The position numbers and the translations under genes were made by a program. Below, piece by piece: positions 15,473 through 25,200 of a stretch of 64,000 nt of DNA; position 1 is the stretch's first letter, and each line of letters starts with the position of its first letter. The notes under the pieces are model-generated. The model was not told where the DNA came from. It did no database searches and saw only the letters and a program-made list of their open reading frames with translations. Where the stretch lies: NCBI GenBank assembly GCA_963817435.1, contig CAWFNY010000003.1:558001-622000 (forward strand), written 5' to 3'. Source of the DNA: JADJOM01 sp963817435. Lineage in GTDB: Bacteria > Gemmatimonadota > Gemmatimonadetes > Gemmatimonadales > GWC2-71-9.

Positions 15473-16132
15473 TCAGGCGGAGGGAGTGGCGGCCGTCGTC
15501 TGGATGGCGCGGCGGTAGGTGTCCACGACCTCGTCGGCGCGGTTGACATCGAAGGCGAGCGTCCGCACCAGGCCGTCCTCGAGGCTGTAGATCCAGCCGT
15601 GGACGGTGACCTCCTGTGCGCGCCGCCAGGCCTCCTGGATCACCGTGGTCTGGCAGACGTTGAGCGCCTGCTCGAGCACATTCAGTTCACAGAGCCGGTT
15701 GGCGCGATCCTGGGCGGGCATCGCGGGGGTGAACTCCCGCTCGTGGCGCGCGGCGACGTCCTGCACGTGCCGGAGCCAGTTGTCGATGAGGCCGAGGGAC
15801 TGTTGCGTGGCGGCCGCCTGGATACCGCCGCAGCCGTAGTGCCCGCACACGATGATGTCGCGGATCCGGAGCACGTCGACGGCATACTGCAGGACGCTGA
15901 GACAGTTGAGGTCGGTATGGACGACCACGTTCGCGACGTTGCGGTGCACGAACATCTCGCCCGGCAGGAGACCCACGATCTCGTTGGCGGGCACCCGGCT
16001 GTCGGCGCAGCCGATCCACATGAACCGGGGAGCCTGGACGTCGCGGAGGCGCGAGAAGAAGCCTGGGTCGCGCCGGATCATGCCGGCGGCCCAGGCCCGA
16101 TTGTTCTCGATCAGTTCGGCGAGTTGCGTCAT
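15473..16132 (-). CDS. can: Beta-class carbonic anhydrase (219 aa)
   Basis: Interconverts CO2 and bicarbonate. The zinc ligands fall at C42, D44, H98 and C101 (IGCADSR and CGHYGCGG), the same numbers as in E. coli Can, and R46 completes the Asp-Arg dyad. No signal peptide, so cytoplasmic. The ATG at 16132 gives the canonical MTQLAELIENNRAW start; the longer frame upstream belongs to the neighbouring gene's shadow. It is 26 bp downstream of a small unknown gene on the same strand and may be co-transcribed. Confidence 0.95.
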   Translation of the reverse strand: MTQLAELIENNRAWAAGMIRRDPGFFSRLRDVQAPRFMWIGCADSRVPANEIVGLLPGEMFVHRNVANVVVHTDLNCLSVLQYAVDVLRIRDIIVCGHYGCGGIQAAATQQSLGLIDNWLRHVQDVAARHEREFTPAMPAQDRANRLCELNVLEQALNVCQTTVIQEAWRRAQEVTVHGWIYSLEDGLVRTLAFDVNRADEVVDTYRRAIQTTAATPSA

Positions 16133-16158
16133 GGCAGCGGAGCGGAGCGTTCGCGCAC

Positions 16159-16530
16159 TCAGAAGACCGGCGAGACCGGCGGCAGCCGGAACTCGAACTT
16201 CTCCTTGCCCACGAGATGGTTCAGCGCGCCCTGCTTGGTCAGCCGGTCCTGCGCGAAGTACAGCACCGCCCGCACCTTGTTGCCGTGGGCGAGAATCTCC
16301 TCCTCGCTGCAGCCGGTCGCGGCGATGATCTCGTCCATGAGCTTGCGGTACCGCCGGGCATTCCGGACTGCCAGGTCGGCGCTGGTCACCATGTAGCACA
16401 TCCGGTCGAACACGCTGTCCCACTGCACCGCCAGCGGTCCCGGAACCGCCGTGGATCCGGCGGCAAGGCCGCCTTCAGCCGGGAAGGAGGCCGCACGCTT
16501 CCGCTTCTCGTCCTGGGTGACGCTGGTCAT
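16159..16530 (-). CDS. Hypothetical protein (123 aa)
   Basis: Unrecognised. The N-terminal 40 residues are low complexity (KRKRAASFPAEGG). The rest is a compact helical domain (WDSVFDRMCYMVTSADLAVRNARRYRKLMDEIIAATGCSEEEILAHGNKVRAVLYFAQDRL). The ATG at 16530 follows a GGGAGCAGAG Shine-Dalgarno. It lies between the class V aminotransferase and the carbonic anhydrase on the same strand. No catalytic motif can be named. Confidence 0.65.
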   Translation of the reverse strand: MTSVTQDEKRKRAASFPAEGGLAAGSTAVPGPLAVQWDSVFDRMCYMVTSADLAVRNARRYRKLMDEIIAATGCSEEEILAHGNKVRAVLYFAQDRLTKQGALNHLVGKEKFEFRLPPVSPVF

Positions 16531-16688
16531 CTCTGCTCCCTTTGCGGTGGGCTCGCCTTGGGGGGAGGAAGCCCACGTTTGGTTATGGTCCCGCCCCGGT
16601 CGCCGGGCGGAGTACAAAGATAGCCGGTTGGACCTCGCTCCGGCGTTTGTTCGGGTGGGGAGGCGCCCGGGAGGGGTCTCCCCCCGAA

Positions 16689-17966
16689 TCACCCGATGCC
16701 GCGGCGCGCGGCGTCGAGCAGCTTTTCGGCGAACAGGTCCACCTCGGCGACCGTGGTGTAGACGTTCGGCGTGACCCGGACCCCGTCGAACTCGGGGTGC
16801 ACGATCGGGGTGACGACGATGTGATGCTTCTCCATCATCCACCCCACCAGCTTTCCCGGATCCATGCCGTCCACGTGTACCAGACCGATGCCGGCCCCGT
16901 AGGGGCTGTCCAGCGGGGTCAGGATGCGGATCCGGTCGTTCTCGCGCTGCACCCGCTTGGCCCACCGGTCGCGGAGGTAGCGGAGCCGGGCGACCTTCCG
17001 CTCGCCGCCGATCGCGTTGTGGAATGCCAGCGCCACGCTGATGGCGTTGTGATTGGCGGCGGGATGGGTGCCGATCTCCTCGTACTTCCGGATGTTGTCG
17101 TCCATGCTCGCGGGCGCGGCCATCAGTGGCCACAGCCGCTTCTGCCGGTTCTTGCGGACATACAGAAAGCCGGTCCCGATCGGGGCGAGCAGCCACTTGT
17201 GCAGGCTGGTGCCGTAGTAGTCGCAGTCGAGTTCGTCCCGGGTGAACGGGAAATGGGCGTAGGCATGCGCTCCGTCGACGATGACCTCGATCCCCAGCGG
17301 CCGCGCGAAGGCCACGAGCTCCCGGACCGGCATGATCTGCCCGGTGAGGTTGGTGATGTGGGTGACCTCGATGACCCTGGTGCGCGGGGTGACGGCGGCC
17401 TTGAACTGATCGACGAGATACTGCTGCGATGGCGGCGGGACCTTGAAGGAGATCGGCTTCACCACGATGCCGTCGCGCCGCACCCGCTGGTCCCAGGTGG
17501 TCAGCATCCGGCCGTAGTTCTGGTTGGTGACGATGACCTCGTCGCCCGCCTTGAGGTCGAGTCCGAGGATCATCGTCTCGTTGGCCTCGGAGGCGTTGCG
17601 GACGATCGCCATCTCCTCGGGGTCGCAGCCGAAGCTCTTCGCCACGTCGCGCCGGACGCTCTCGATGCGGGGCTCCAGCGTCTGCCACATGTTGATGACC
17701 GGGAGTTCGTTCGAGAAACGCAGGTCCCGGATCATCTGCTCGAGCACATGGGTCGGCGTCGGACTGCAGCCACCGTTGTTCAGGTTGACCATGGACCGGT
17801 CGCAGTCAAACGCCCGCTGGATCTCGGCCCAGTAGTCCTCGTCGTCAGGGCTTCCGGCCGCCGGCCTGACACCCAGCTCGAGTGCGCGACGGATGGCATC
17901 TCCGCGCAGCATGGGCAGCCCGGCGGCGCCCGCCATCGCTGCCACGAATCCCCGGCGACTCTGCAT
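16689..17966 (-). CDS. Tat-exported PLP-dependent class V aminotransferase-like enzyme (425 aa)
   Basis: Fold type I PLP enzyme of the isopenicillin-N-epimerase/EgtE/cysteine-desulfurase-like group. The N-terminus MQSRRGFVAAMAGAAGLPML is a twin-arginine signal, so it is probably periplasmic, which is unusual for a PLP enzyme though seen in this subgroup. PLP residues: D231-G-A-H234 and Schiff-base K257 in TSLHKWLLAP. The family includes epimerases, desulfurases and lyases; the exact reaction is unknown. The ATG at 17966 starts at the Tat motif. It is divergent from efp across a 201-bp gap. Confidence 0.85.
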   Translation of the reverse strand: MQSRRGFVAAMAGAAGLPMLRGDAIRRALELGVRPAAGSPDDEDYWAEIQRAFDCDRSMVNLNNGGCSPTPTHVLEQMIRDLRFSNELPVINMWQTLEPRIESVRRDVAKSFGCDPEEMAIVRNASEANETMILGLDLKAGDEVIVTNQNYGRMLTTWDQRVRRDGIVVKPISFKVPPPSQQYLVDQFKAAVTPRTRVIEVTHITNLTGQIMPVRELVAFARPLGIEVIVDGAHAYAHFPFTRDELDCDYYGTSLHKWLLAPIGTGFLYVRKNRQKRLWPLMAAPASMDDNIRKYEEIGTHPAANHNAISVALAFHNAIGGERKVARLRYLRDRWAKRVQRENDRIRILTPLDSPYGAGIGLVHVDGMDPGKLVGWMMEKHHIVVTPIVHPEFDGVRVTPNVYTTVAEVDLFAEKLLDAARRGIG

Positions 17967-18167
17967 CGCTAAACCCCGAAGTTGGAATGAGTTTCCCAAT
18001 GTACCGGTCCGGCCCCCTACCGCCAGCCCAGCCCTTCCTTTACCTTGTGCGCCGGCAACTCCGGGTGACCAGGGAACAGGGGACGGGGAACGGGATGACC
18101 CGGCAGCGGGCACCCGGCCTGTACTCTGTTCCCTCTCTGTTCTTTTCTTTCTAGCGGGTCCAGGATC

Positions 18168-18731
18168 ATGAACATCATCGCCAGCGAAATGCGGAAGGGC
18201 ATGTGCCTCCTCTATGAGGGCGAGCCGTGCCGGGTTCTCGATTTCCATCACCACACTCCGGGCAACCTCCGCGCGATGGTGCAGGCCAAGCTCCGGAAGC
18301 TCCGGACCGGGACCCAGTTCGAGCACCGCTTCCGCTCCACCGACACTGTGGAAGTCGCCGACCTCGAGACCCACACGCTCGAGTTTCTGTACGCCGGTGG
18401 CGGCAGCTACCACTTTATGAACGTCGAGAATTTCGATCAGCTGGAGATGAGCGAGGAGGATCTCGGCGACTCGGCCCAGTGGGTCGCGCCCGGGATGAAG
18501 ATCATCGCCGAGTTCTTCGGCGGCCGCCCGATCGGGATCCAGCTCCCCAATGCGATGGTCTTCGAGGTGGTGGAGACCAACCCGGTGATGAAGACGGCGA
18601 CCAAGTCGGCCTCGTTCAAGCCGGCCAAGCTCGACAACGGCGCGATGGTGAACGTGCCCGAGTTCATCCAGACAGGCGAGAAGGTCCGGGTGAACCCGAC
18701 CACCGGCGAGTATATCGACCGCGCGAAGTGA
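18168..18731 (+). CDS. efp: Elongation factor P (187 aa)
   Basis: Ribosome-binding factor that relieves stalling at polyproline. All three OB/KOW-like domains are present, including the domain III signature NPVMKTATKSASFKPA...GAMVNVPEFIQTGEKVRVNP. The domain I loop reads HHHTPGNLRA, placing Asn33 where E. coli EF-P has the modified Lys34 and other groups have Arg32. Thus none of the known Lys (EpmA, YmfI) or Arg (EarP) modifications could occur at the tip residue itself; R35 is two positions later. Proline-rich proteins in the window (for example the HD-GYP tail) are plausible clients. Confidence 0.95.
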   Translation: MNIIASEMRKGMCLLYEGEPCRVLDFHHHTPGNLRAMVQAKLRKLRTGTQFEHRFRSTDTVEVADLETHTLEFLYAGGGSYHFMNVENFDQLEMSEEDLGDSAQWVAPGMKIIAEFFGGRPIGIQLPNAMVFEVVETNPVMKTATKSASFKPAKLDNGAMVNVPEFIQTGEKVRVNPTTGEYIDRAK

Positions 18732-18748
18732 CCGCAGCGCGGCTGCGG

Positions 18749-18819
18749 TCATCCCGAGCGTAGCGAGGGATCGCCAGCTGGACCAGGCGAGGGGCCGCTC
18801 CGTCACCGGGCGGTCCCTC
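18749..18819. repeat. TCATCCCGAGCG repeat and hairpins after efp
   Basis: A CCGCAGC/GCTGCGG hairpin (18732-18748) abuts the efp stop. The dispersed repeat TCATCCCGAGCGTAGCGAGG follows (18749-18768, continuing GATC), then a 10-bp hairpin with arms GAGGGGCCGC and GCGGTCCCTC (18789-18819). The last hairpin, followed by a pyrimidine-rich tail, may terminate efp transcription. Confidence 0.55.
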
Positions 18820-18897
18820 GGTCGTTCCCGGTCTTCCGCCTCTTCCGGCCCTCCCGAACCCGTCTTACCTTAGAACGACCTTCCCCCTCCGAGCCGA

Positions 18898-20958
18898 GTG
18901 GCCGACACTTCGACCGTCCCCGCCGAACAGGAACGTGCGGCTCTGCCGCGCGATGTGGCGGTGTTCCTGCCCCTGCTCGGCATCGCCCTGCACAAGTGCA
19001 CGACCTACCCACCGGGCCATCCGCTCCTCGGGTCGGCCATCGATGCGGTCGCGGGGCATCTCCGGGTCGTGCTGGTCAACCGGCCCTTCCTGCTGCTCGG
19101 TGTCGCCCGGAACCAGTTGCTGGTCGAGGGGCTCGCCACCGATCCCGACAACCCGGTGCTCCGGGAACTCGCCGCGAAGCTCCACCGTCACCAGATCGGC
19201 GCCATCAAGTTCACGCCCGGGGTTGCTCGCGACGAGCTGATGGAGATGCTGAACGCGCTCAGCACGGATGCGCGGACCAAGCCGGTCGGGGCGGACCTCG
19301 CCCAGTTCGACGAGCGCTGGGAGAACATCCGCCTCTTCCCGCCGGCGTATGATCGGCTGGAACTCTCCGATGAACAGCGGCTGGGTGAGCAGGCCCGCGC
19401 CGAGGGCGCCGCCAGCCGCCTCTGGATCGGTCTTGCGGCCGTGGCGGTCGCCAAGGAAGGCGCGCCGGAACTCCACAGCGATCCCCGCGCCATCGCCCGC
19501 GCGCTCAACGAGCGGCTGCGCGATCCCGATGAAGCCAAGAAGATCATCAACTATCTGCTCGGGCTCTCCCGCGAACTTCGCCTCTCCGCGGGTAATCAGG
19601 CGGATGCGCTCAAGGAAAAGCTTGCCTCCCTCCTGAATCACATCACGCCGGAAACGCTCCGCGAACTGGCGGCGGTCGGGGCCGACCTGGCCCAGCGCCG
19701 CCGCCTCGTTGTGGACGCGGCGATGGTCCTTCCCGCGGGCGCCACCCTGACGCTGCTGCATGCCGTCTCCGACGCCAGCAACAAGGTCCTGCCGCAGGCG
19801 ATGCTGCGACTGCTCACCAAGCTGGCCTTCCAGGCGGAGAAGGGCAGCCTGTCGGTGCGCGAAGAGGCGGACCTGGCGCTCCGTGAGGCGGTGCGCCAGC
19901 TGGTCGACAAGTGGTCGCTCGACGACCCGAATCCGCTGCCCTATTCCCGGGTGCTGGAGCGGCTCTCGCGCCACCCGACCCACGGGAACCAGCCCCAGGC
20001 CGAACAGAAGCTGGAGGCGATCCGCCTGGTGCAGATGTCCCTCGAGACCGACACCGTGGGGGAGACCGTCTGGGCGGCTCTCGAGGAAGTGGTCCGCGAG
20101 GGCCAGGCCGGCGCGGTGGTACGCATGGTCGAAGATCCCAACGTGGCGGAGGACATCCAGGAGCTGTTCTGGGCCCGCCTGGCGACGCCGGCCAACATGC
20201 GGGTGCTGCTCAACAACGAACCGCGCGACACCGACGTGGTGGAGCTGCTGCTCGCCCGGATGGGGATGTCCGCGGCCGAGCCGATGCTCGAGACGCTCGA
20301 AGTGGCCGACAGCCGCACCATGCGCCGCCGGCTGCTGACCCGGCTCGGCCAGCTCGGCCCGTTGATCGGTCCGATGCTGGTGGAGCGGCTGCCGACCTCG
20401 CCGTGGTTCGTCCAGCGCAACCTGCTGGCGCTGCTCGGGACGCTGCCGGAGATCCCCGCCGACTTCGATGCCTCACCCTATGTCGACGCCGATGACGCGC
20501 GGGTCCGCCGCGAGGCGCTGAAGCTGATGCTCCGGATTCCGGGCCAGCGCTCGGACGCGATCCTTGCCTCACTCGGCGACAGCGACGACGTCAACGTCCG
20601 CATGGGGCTCAGCGCAGCGCTCGACGGCTGTCCGACCGCCGCGGTTCCGCGCCTCATGGTGCTGGTCAACGACCGCCGCAACTCGCCCGAGATCCGGGCC
20701 ATGGCGATCCGGGTGCTCGGCACGATCCGGACCCCCGCGACCCGGGACTGGCTGGTCGATCATGCCCTGACGAAGCAGGGGTGGTTCCGCCGGCGCCGGC
20801 TGCAGCCGCGCACCCCGGAGCTGCTCGCCGTCCTGAGCTCGCTCGCCCGCGGCTTCCGTCAGGACCCGAGCGCGCAACTCGTGCTCCGCCTCGCGACGGA
20901 CAGCAACGACCCGGAGATCCGCCGCGCCGGGAGCGGCGCGGCGGTCGAGGAGACATGA
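18898..20958 (+). CDS. HEAT-repeat protein with GHP-type N-terminal domain (686 aa)
   Basis: Unnamed family. The first 120 residues (FLPLLGIALHKCTTYPPGHPLLGSAIDAV ... FTPGVARDELMEML) closely resemble the N-terminal domain of the next gene's HD-GYP protein. The remainder is an all-helical array rich in HEAT-like repeats, clearest at residues 430-660 (RVRREALKLMLRIPGQRSDAI; EIRAMAIRVLGTIRTPA). Start is GTG at 18898. Its stop overlaps the ATG of the HD-GYP gene, so the two are translated together. No membrane segments. Probably a scaffold or sensor partner in the signalling operon. Confidence 0.75.
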   Translation: MADTSTVPAEQERAALPRDVAVFLPLLGIALHKCTTYPPGHPLLGSAIDAVAGHLRVVLVNRPFLLLGVARNQLLVEGLATDPDNPVLRELAAKLHRHQIGAIKFTPGVARDELMEMLNALSTDARTKPVGADLAQFDERWENIRLFPPAYDRLELSDEQRLGEQARAEGAASRLWIGLAAVAVAKEGAPELHSDPRAIARALNERLRDPDEAKKIINYLLGLSRELRLSAGNQADALKEKLASLLNHITPETLRELAAVGADLAQRRRLVVDAAMVLPAGATLTLLHAVSDASNKVLPQAMLRLLTKLAFQAEKGSLSVREEADLALREAVRQLVDKWSLDDPNPLPYSRVLERLSRHPTHGNQPQAEQKLEAIRLVQMSLETDTVGETVWAALEEVVREGQAGAVVRMVEDPNVAEDIQELFWARLATPANMRVLLNNEPRDTDVVELLLARMGMSAAEPMLETLEVADSRTMRRRLLTRLGQLGPLIGPMLVERLPTSPWFVQRNLLALLGTLPEIPADFDASPYVDADDARVRREALKLMLRIPGQRSDAILASLGDSDDVNVRMGLSAALDGCPTAAVPRLMVLVNDRRNSPEIRAMAIRVLGTIRTPATRDWLVDHALTKQGWFRRRRLQPRTPELLAVLSSLARGFRQDPSAQLVLRLATDSNDPEIRRAGSGAAVEET

Positions 20959-22208
20959 GCGATCCCATCCGCTTCCTCACCGCCATGGGACAGGCGCTCT
21001 CCGCGACCGGTCTCTACCGCGCCGGCCATCCCGCGCGGGAACGGGCGGTGGACCAGGCGTGGGAGCACCTGGATGCGCTGCAGCGGCTGGATCCCGCGCC
21101 GAGTTTCTCCTTCCTCGGAGACGAGGTGCTGTATCGCCAGCAGGCGCTCCGGGATTTCAAGGCGTGGGACTGGGCCCGCCGGCTGGCCAAGGCGGGGGTG
21201 CAGCGGGTGGAATTCGAGCGGGAGGTCTCGCGCGACGAGCTCGCCGACTTCCTCAACGAGGTCCACAAGAAGGTCACCACCGGGGAAGAGGACACGAGCG
21301 AGGCGCGCCAGCTCCGCCGCCCGTCGATCCGCTTCGGGGCGGTCAGCCTGCGGGGCGCCAGCGCCGACGTGGTCGTGGAAACGGCCGAGAGCACCACCGT
21401 GCCGTACACGCTGGACGACGAGATCGAGACCGTCGGCTGGATCCACGCGGAAGTGCAGGAGACGGAGACGCTGCCGCTCGCCGAGGCCAACGCGGTGGTG
21501 CGGTCGCTCTCCCTCGCCATGCATGGCCAGAGCCGCATGCTCATGCCGCTGCTCAGCCTCAAGAACTACGACCAGTACACCACCACCCACGCGACCAACG
21601 TGTCGGTGCTGGCGATGGCGCTTGCCGAGTACATCGGTCTCGCCGCCAGGGACATCCGCGAATTCGGCGTCGCCGGACTCCTGCACGACCTGGGCAAGGT
21701 CCGGGTGCCGAAGGACATCCTGGTGAAGAAGGGTGCGCTGACCGAACACGAGCTCGCCGTGCTGCGCAAGCACCCGGTGGATGGTGCCCGGCTCATCATG
21801 GCCCGCGAGCAGAAGCTGGATCTCGCCGCCACGGTCGCCTACGAGCACCACATCCTGATCAACGGGCACGGCTACCCGCGGATGCGCTACGCGCGGGACA
21901 CCCACTTCGCCAGCAAGCTGGTGCACGTCTGCGACGTCTTCGACGCCCTGTGCACGGCGCGTCCCTATCGCGAACCCTGGCAGACCGAAGTGGCGCTCGC
22001 CTATGTCGAGGAGCGGGCCGGCGTGGACTTCGATCCCCAACTGGCCGAAGCCTTTGCCGGGATGATGCGCCTGTGGACCTACCAGCGGGTGACGATGCCG
22101 GGCGTGCCCCAGGGCGGGGCGGCCTCGCCCCTGCCGCCGGCAGCCGCGGCTCCCGCCACGGCTCCGCCGGTCCCGCCACCGGCGCCGCCTCCCGCGTCGT
22201 CCGCCTAG
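20955..22208 (+). CDS. HD-GYP domain protein, likely cyclic-di-GMP phosphodiesterase-type (417 aa)
   Basis: N-terminal domain (residues 1-110) is shared with the preceding protein (FLTAMGQALSATGLYRAGHP ... REVSRDELADFL). The C-terminal HD-GYP domain has H212, the H244-D245 pair (LLHDLGK), H273 (KHPVDGA), H298-H299 and the GYP at 306-308. The usual Glu of the HHExxxGxGYP motif is Ile300, so the third metal of trinuclear HD-GYPs may be lost. The last 40 residues are a Pro/Ala tail (APATAPPVPPPAPPPA). ATG overlaps the previous stop. Activity is likely but not certain. Confidence 0.85.
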   Translation: MSDPIRFLTAMGQALSATGLYRAGHPARERAVDQAWEHLDALQRLDPAPSFSFLGDEVLYRQQALRDFKAWDWARRLAKAGVQRVEFEREVSRDELADFLNEVHKKVTTGEEDTSEARQLRRPSIRFGAVSLRGASADVVVETAESTTVPYTLDDEIETVGWIHAEVQETETLPLAEANAVVRSLSLAMHGQSRMLMPLLSLKNYDQYTTTHATNVSVLAMALAEYIGLAARDIREFGVAGLLHDLGKVRVPKDILVKKGALTEHELAVLRKHPVDGARLIMAREQKLDLAATVAYEHHILINGHGYPRMRYARDTHFASKLVHVCDVFDALCTARPYREPWQTEVALAYVEERAGVDFDPQLAEAFAGMMRLWTYQRVTMPGVPQGGAASPLPPAAAAPATAPPVPPPAPPPASSA

Positions 22209-22218
22209 CACACGTCCG

Positions 22219-25200
22219 GTGAGATCTCCTGTTCCGCTGGTCGCCCCCGCCCGCACGCGCCTCGGGTTCGCGCTGCAGAACGCCGCACTCGCGGCGCTGC
22301 TGTTCGGTGCGGCGATGCTGGCGACCAGACTCGCCGCGCTGGACGGTGCCAACCCGCCGCTCTGGCCACCCACCGGCCTCGCGCTGGCGGGACTCCTCCT
22401 CCTCACCCCACGCGCCTGGCCCGCGATCCTGATCGCCAGCCTCGCCTTCAACGCGACGGAAGGAAGCTCCGCCGTCATCGCGGTGGGCATCACGGTGGCC
22501 AATCTCGTCGCCGCGCTCGTGCCGGCGGTGCTCCTCCGGCGCTTCGGGATGCGCACGCCGCTCGACCGTCTCGCCGACGTGCTGCTGCTCTTCGGCGGGA
22601 TGCTGCTCAGCGCGCTGCTCAATGCCACGCTCGGCCTGGTGGCCGTGTGGCTCGGCGATAGCCAGGCGCAGATCGTCAACCCGGTCCTCTTCGCCTCATG
22701 CTTCCTCGGCGGCCTGAGCGGCCTGGCGCTGCTGACGCCGTTCCTCCTGGTCTGGCTGGGGCCGCCGCCCGAGATCGCCCCGAGCGGACGTGGCCTCGAA
22801 ATCTTCGGGCTCCTGGCGGGGCTGGGGGTCGCGGCGCTCGCGGTCCGCGCGGCGGTGCCCGCCTACGCGCTGATGACCTTTCCGCTGATCGCCTGGGCGG
22901 CGCTCCGCTTCGGTCCGCGCGGGGGCGCGACGCTGTCGCTCGGCATCTTCGGTCTGAGTGTGCTCGCGAGCCTGAGCGGGCAGAGCCCGCTTCCCAGCAG
23001 CGGCGTGCTCGCGCTCGCCCTCTTCTACACGGCCTTCCACCTCTCGACGTCGGCCACCGCGCTGCTGCTCGCGGCGGCGGCGGGAGACCGCCGCCGCGCG
23101 AGGCGCGACGAGCGGACGGTCGACGGTGCCTACCACGCGCTCATCGCCGCGTCACCGCTCGCGATCATCGCCACCGACGCGGAGGCCAGGGTGACGACCT
23201 GGAACCGCGCCGCCGAGCAGCTGTTCGGCTGGCGCGAGGATGAGGTGCAGGGAAAGGCGCCGCCGACCATTCCACCGGAGCTGCGCGAAGAGTTCCTGCA
23301 GCGGTCCGCGGGGACGACGCTGCCGCCGGTCAACGGACGGGAGACGGTCCGGCTCCGCCGGGACGGGAGCACGGTCGAGGTCGTGCTGAACGAGTGGCCG
23401 CTCTTCGATCCGGACGGCCGCTTCTCGGGACGCATGGCCGCCCTGCAGGAGATCACCGAGCGCAAACGCGCCGAGCGGCTGCAGGAAGCCACCTGGCGGA
23501 TCTCCCAGGCGGCGCTCACCGCCTCCGATCTCCCGCAACTGTACGCCGCGATCCACGCGATCATCGGCGAGCTGATGCCGGCGAAGAACTTCTACATCGC
23601 GACCTACGATGCCGCGACCGACACCATCAGCTTCCCCTGGTGGGTGGACGAGCACGACCCGCCGCCCCCACCCCGGCGGGCCCGGAAGGGCCTCACCGAA
23701 TACGTGCTGCGCTCCGGACAGCCGCTCCGCGACAGGCCCTCGCTCATCGGGTCGCTGGTCGCGCGCGGCGAGGTGGAATCCTTCGGCGAACCGGCCGTCG
23801 ACTGGCTCGGCGTGCCGCTGATCGTGGCGGGGCGTACCATCGGCGTGCTCGCGGTGCAGAGCTATACCGACGGTGTGCACTACTCCGAACGCGAACAGTC
23901 GATCCTGGAATTCGTCTCCAGCCAGGTGGCGATGGCGATCGAGCGGAAGCGGGCCGAAGCGGCAATCCGCGCCTCGGAGGAGGAACTCCGGGCACTCTTC
24001 GCGGCGATGCGCGACGTCATCCTGGTGCTCGACCGGGAGGGACGGTACCTCAAGGTCGCCCCCACCCGTTCCGACCTGCTGTTCCTCCCCCCCGGCGAGC
24101 TCGTCGGACGGCGGCTGCACGACATCTTCCCTCCCGAGCAGGCGGACTACTTTCTCGAGGCCGTGGGACGGACGCTCGACAGCGGCCAGCCGACGGTGCT
24201 CGAGTATTCAATGCAGATCGCAGGCGAGGAGGTATGGTTCAGCGCGACCGCCTCGCCGGTGGACGCCGACACGGTGATCTGGGTGGCCCGCAGCATCCAG
24301 GAGCAGCGCGCGGCGGAAGCGGCGCTGCGGCGCAGCGAAGACCAGCTCCGCCAGGCGGCCAAGATGGAGGCGGTCGGACGCCTCGCCGGCGGCGTGGCGC
24401 ACGATTTCAACAACCTCCTCACCTCCGTCCTCGGCCACGCCGACCTCGCGCTCGGCCGGGTGGATCCGCACGACGAGCTCTACGACGACCTGCTTGAGAT
24501 CACCTCCGCGGGCGTCCGCGCCGCCGCGCTCACCCAGCAGCTCCTCGCCTTCAGCCGCAAGCAGGTGCTCACGCCGCAGGTGGTGGACCTGAACGCGATC
24601 GTGTCAGGCATCGCGCGCATGCTCCGGCGCACCATCGGTGAGGACATCGAGCTGGTCACCCGGCTCGCGCCGCATCTCGGTCCGGTGCGTGCCGACCCGG
24701 TGCAGATGGAGCAGGTGCTGCTCAATCTCGCGGTGAACGCGCGCGACGCGATGCCCGCCGGCGGGCGGCTCATCATGGAGACGATGAACGTGGATGGTCC
24801 CCTGGGGCCGACGGTCCGGATCCGGGTCGAGGATGAAGGGGTCGGCATCCCCGCGGAGGTCCGCGCCCATCTCTTCGAGCCGTTCTTCACGACCAAGGAA
24901 GTGGGCAAGGGCACGGGGCTCGGGCTGGCCACGGCCTATGGCATCGTGCAGCAGAGCGGCGGGACCATCAGCGTGACGAGCGAGGTCGGGCGGGGCAGCT
25001 GCTTCCTGGTGGACCTCCCGCGGGTCGCCGGCGAGCCCGCGCCGCCACCGCCGCCGGCCCGCACCGGCGACACCGGCGGGACCGAGACCGTGCTGCTCGT
25101 GGAGGATGAAGAATCGGTGCGCAACCTCACCCGGCGGTTGCTCGAACACCACGGCTATGTCGTGCTGTCGGCGCCGGACGGCGATACCGCGCTGCAGCTC

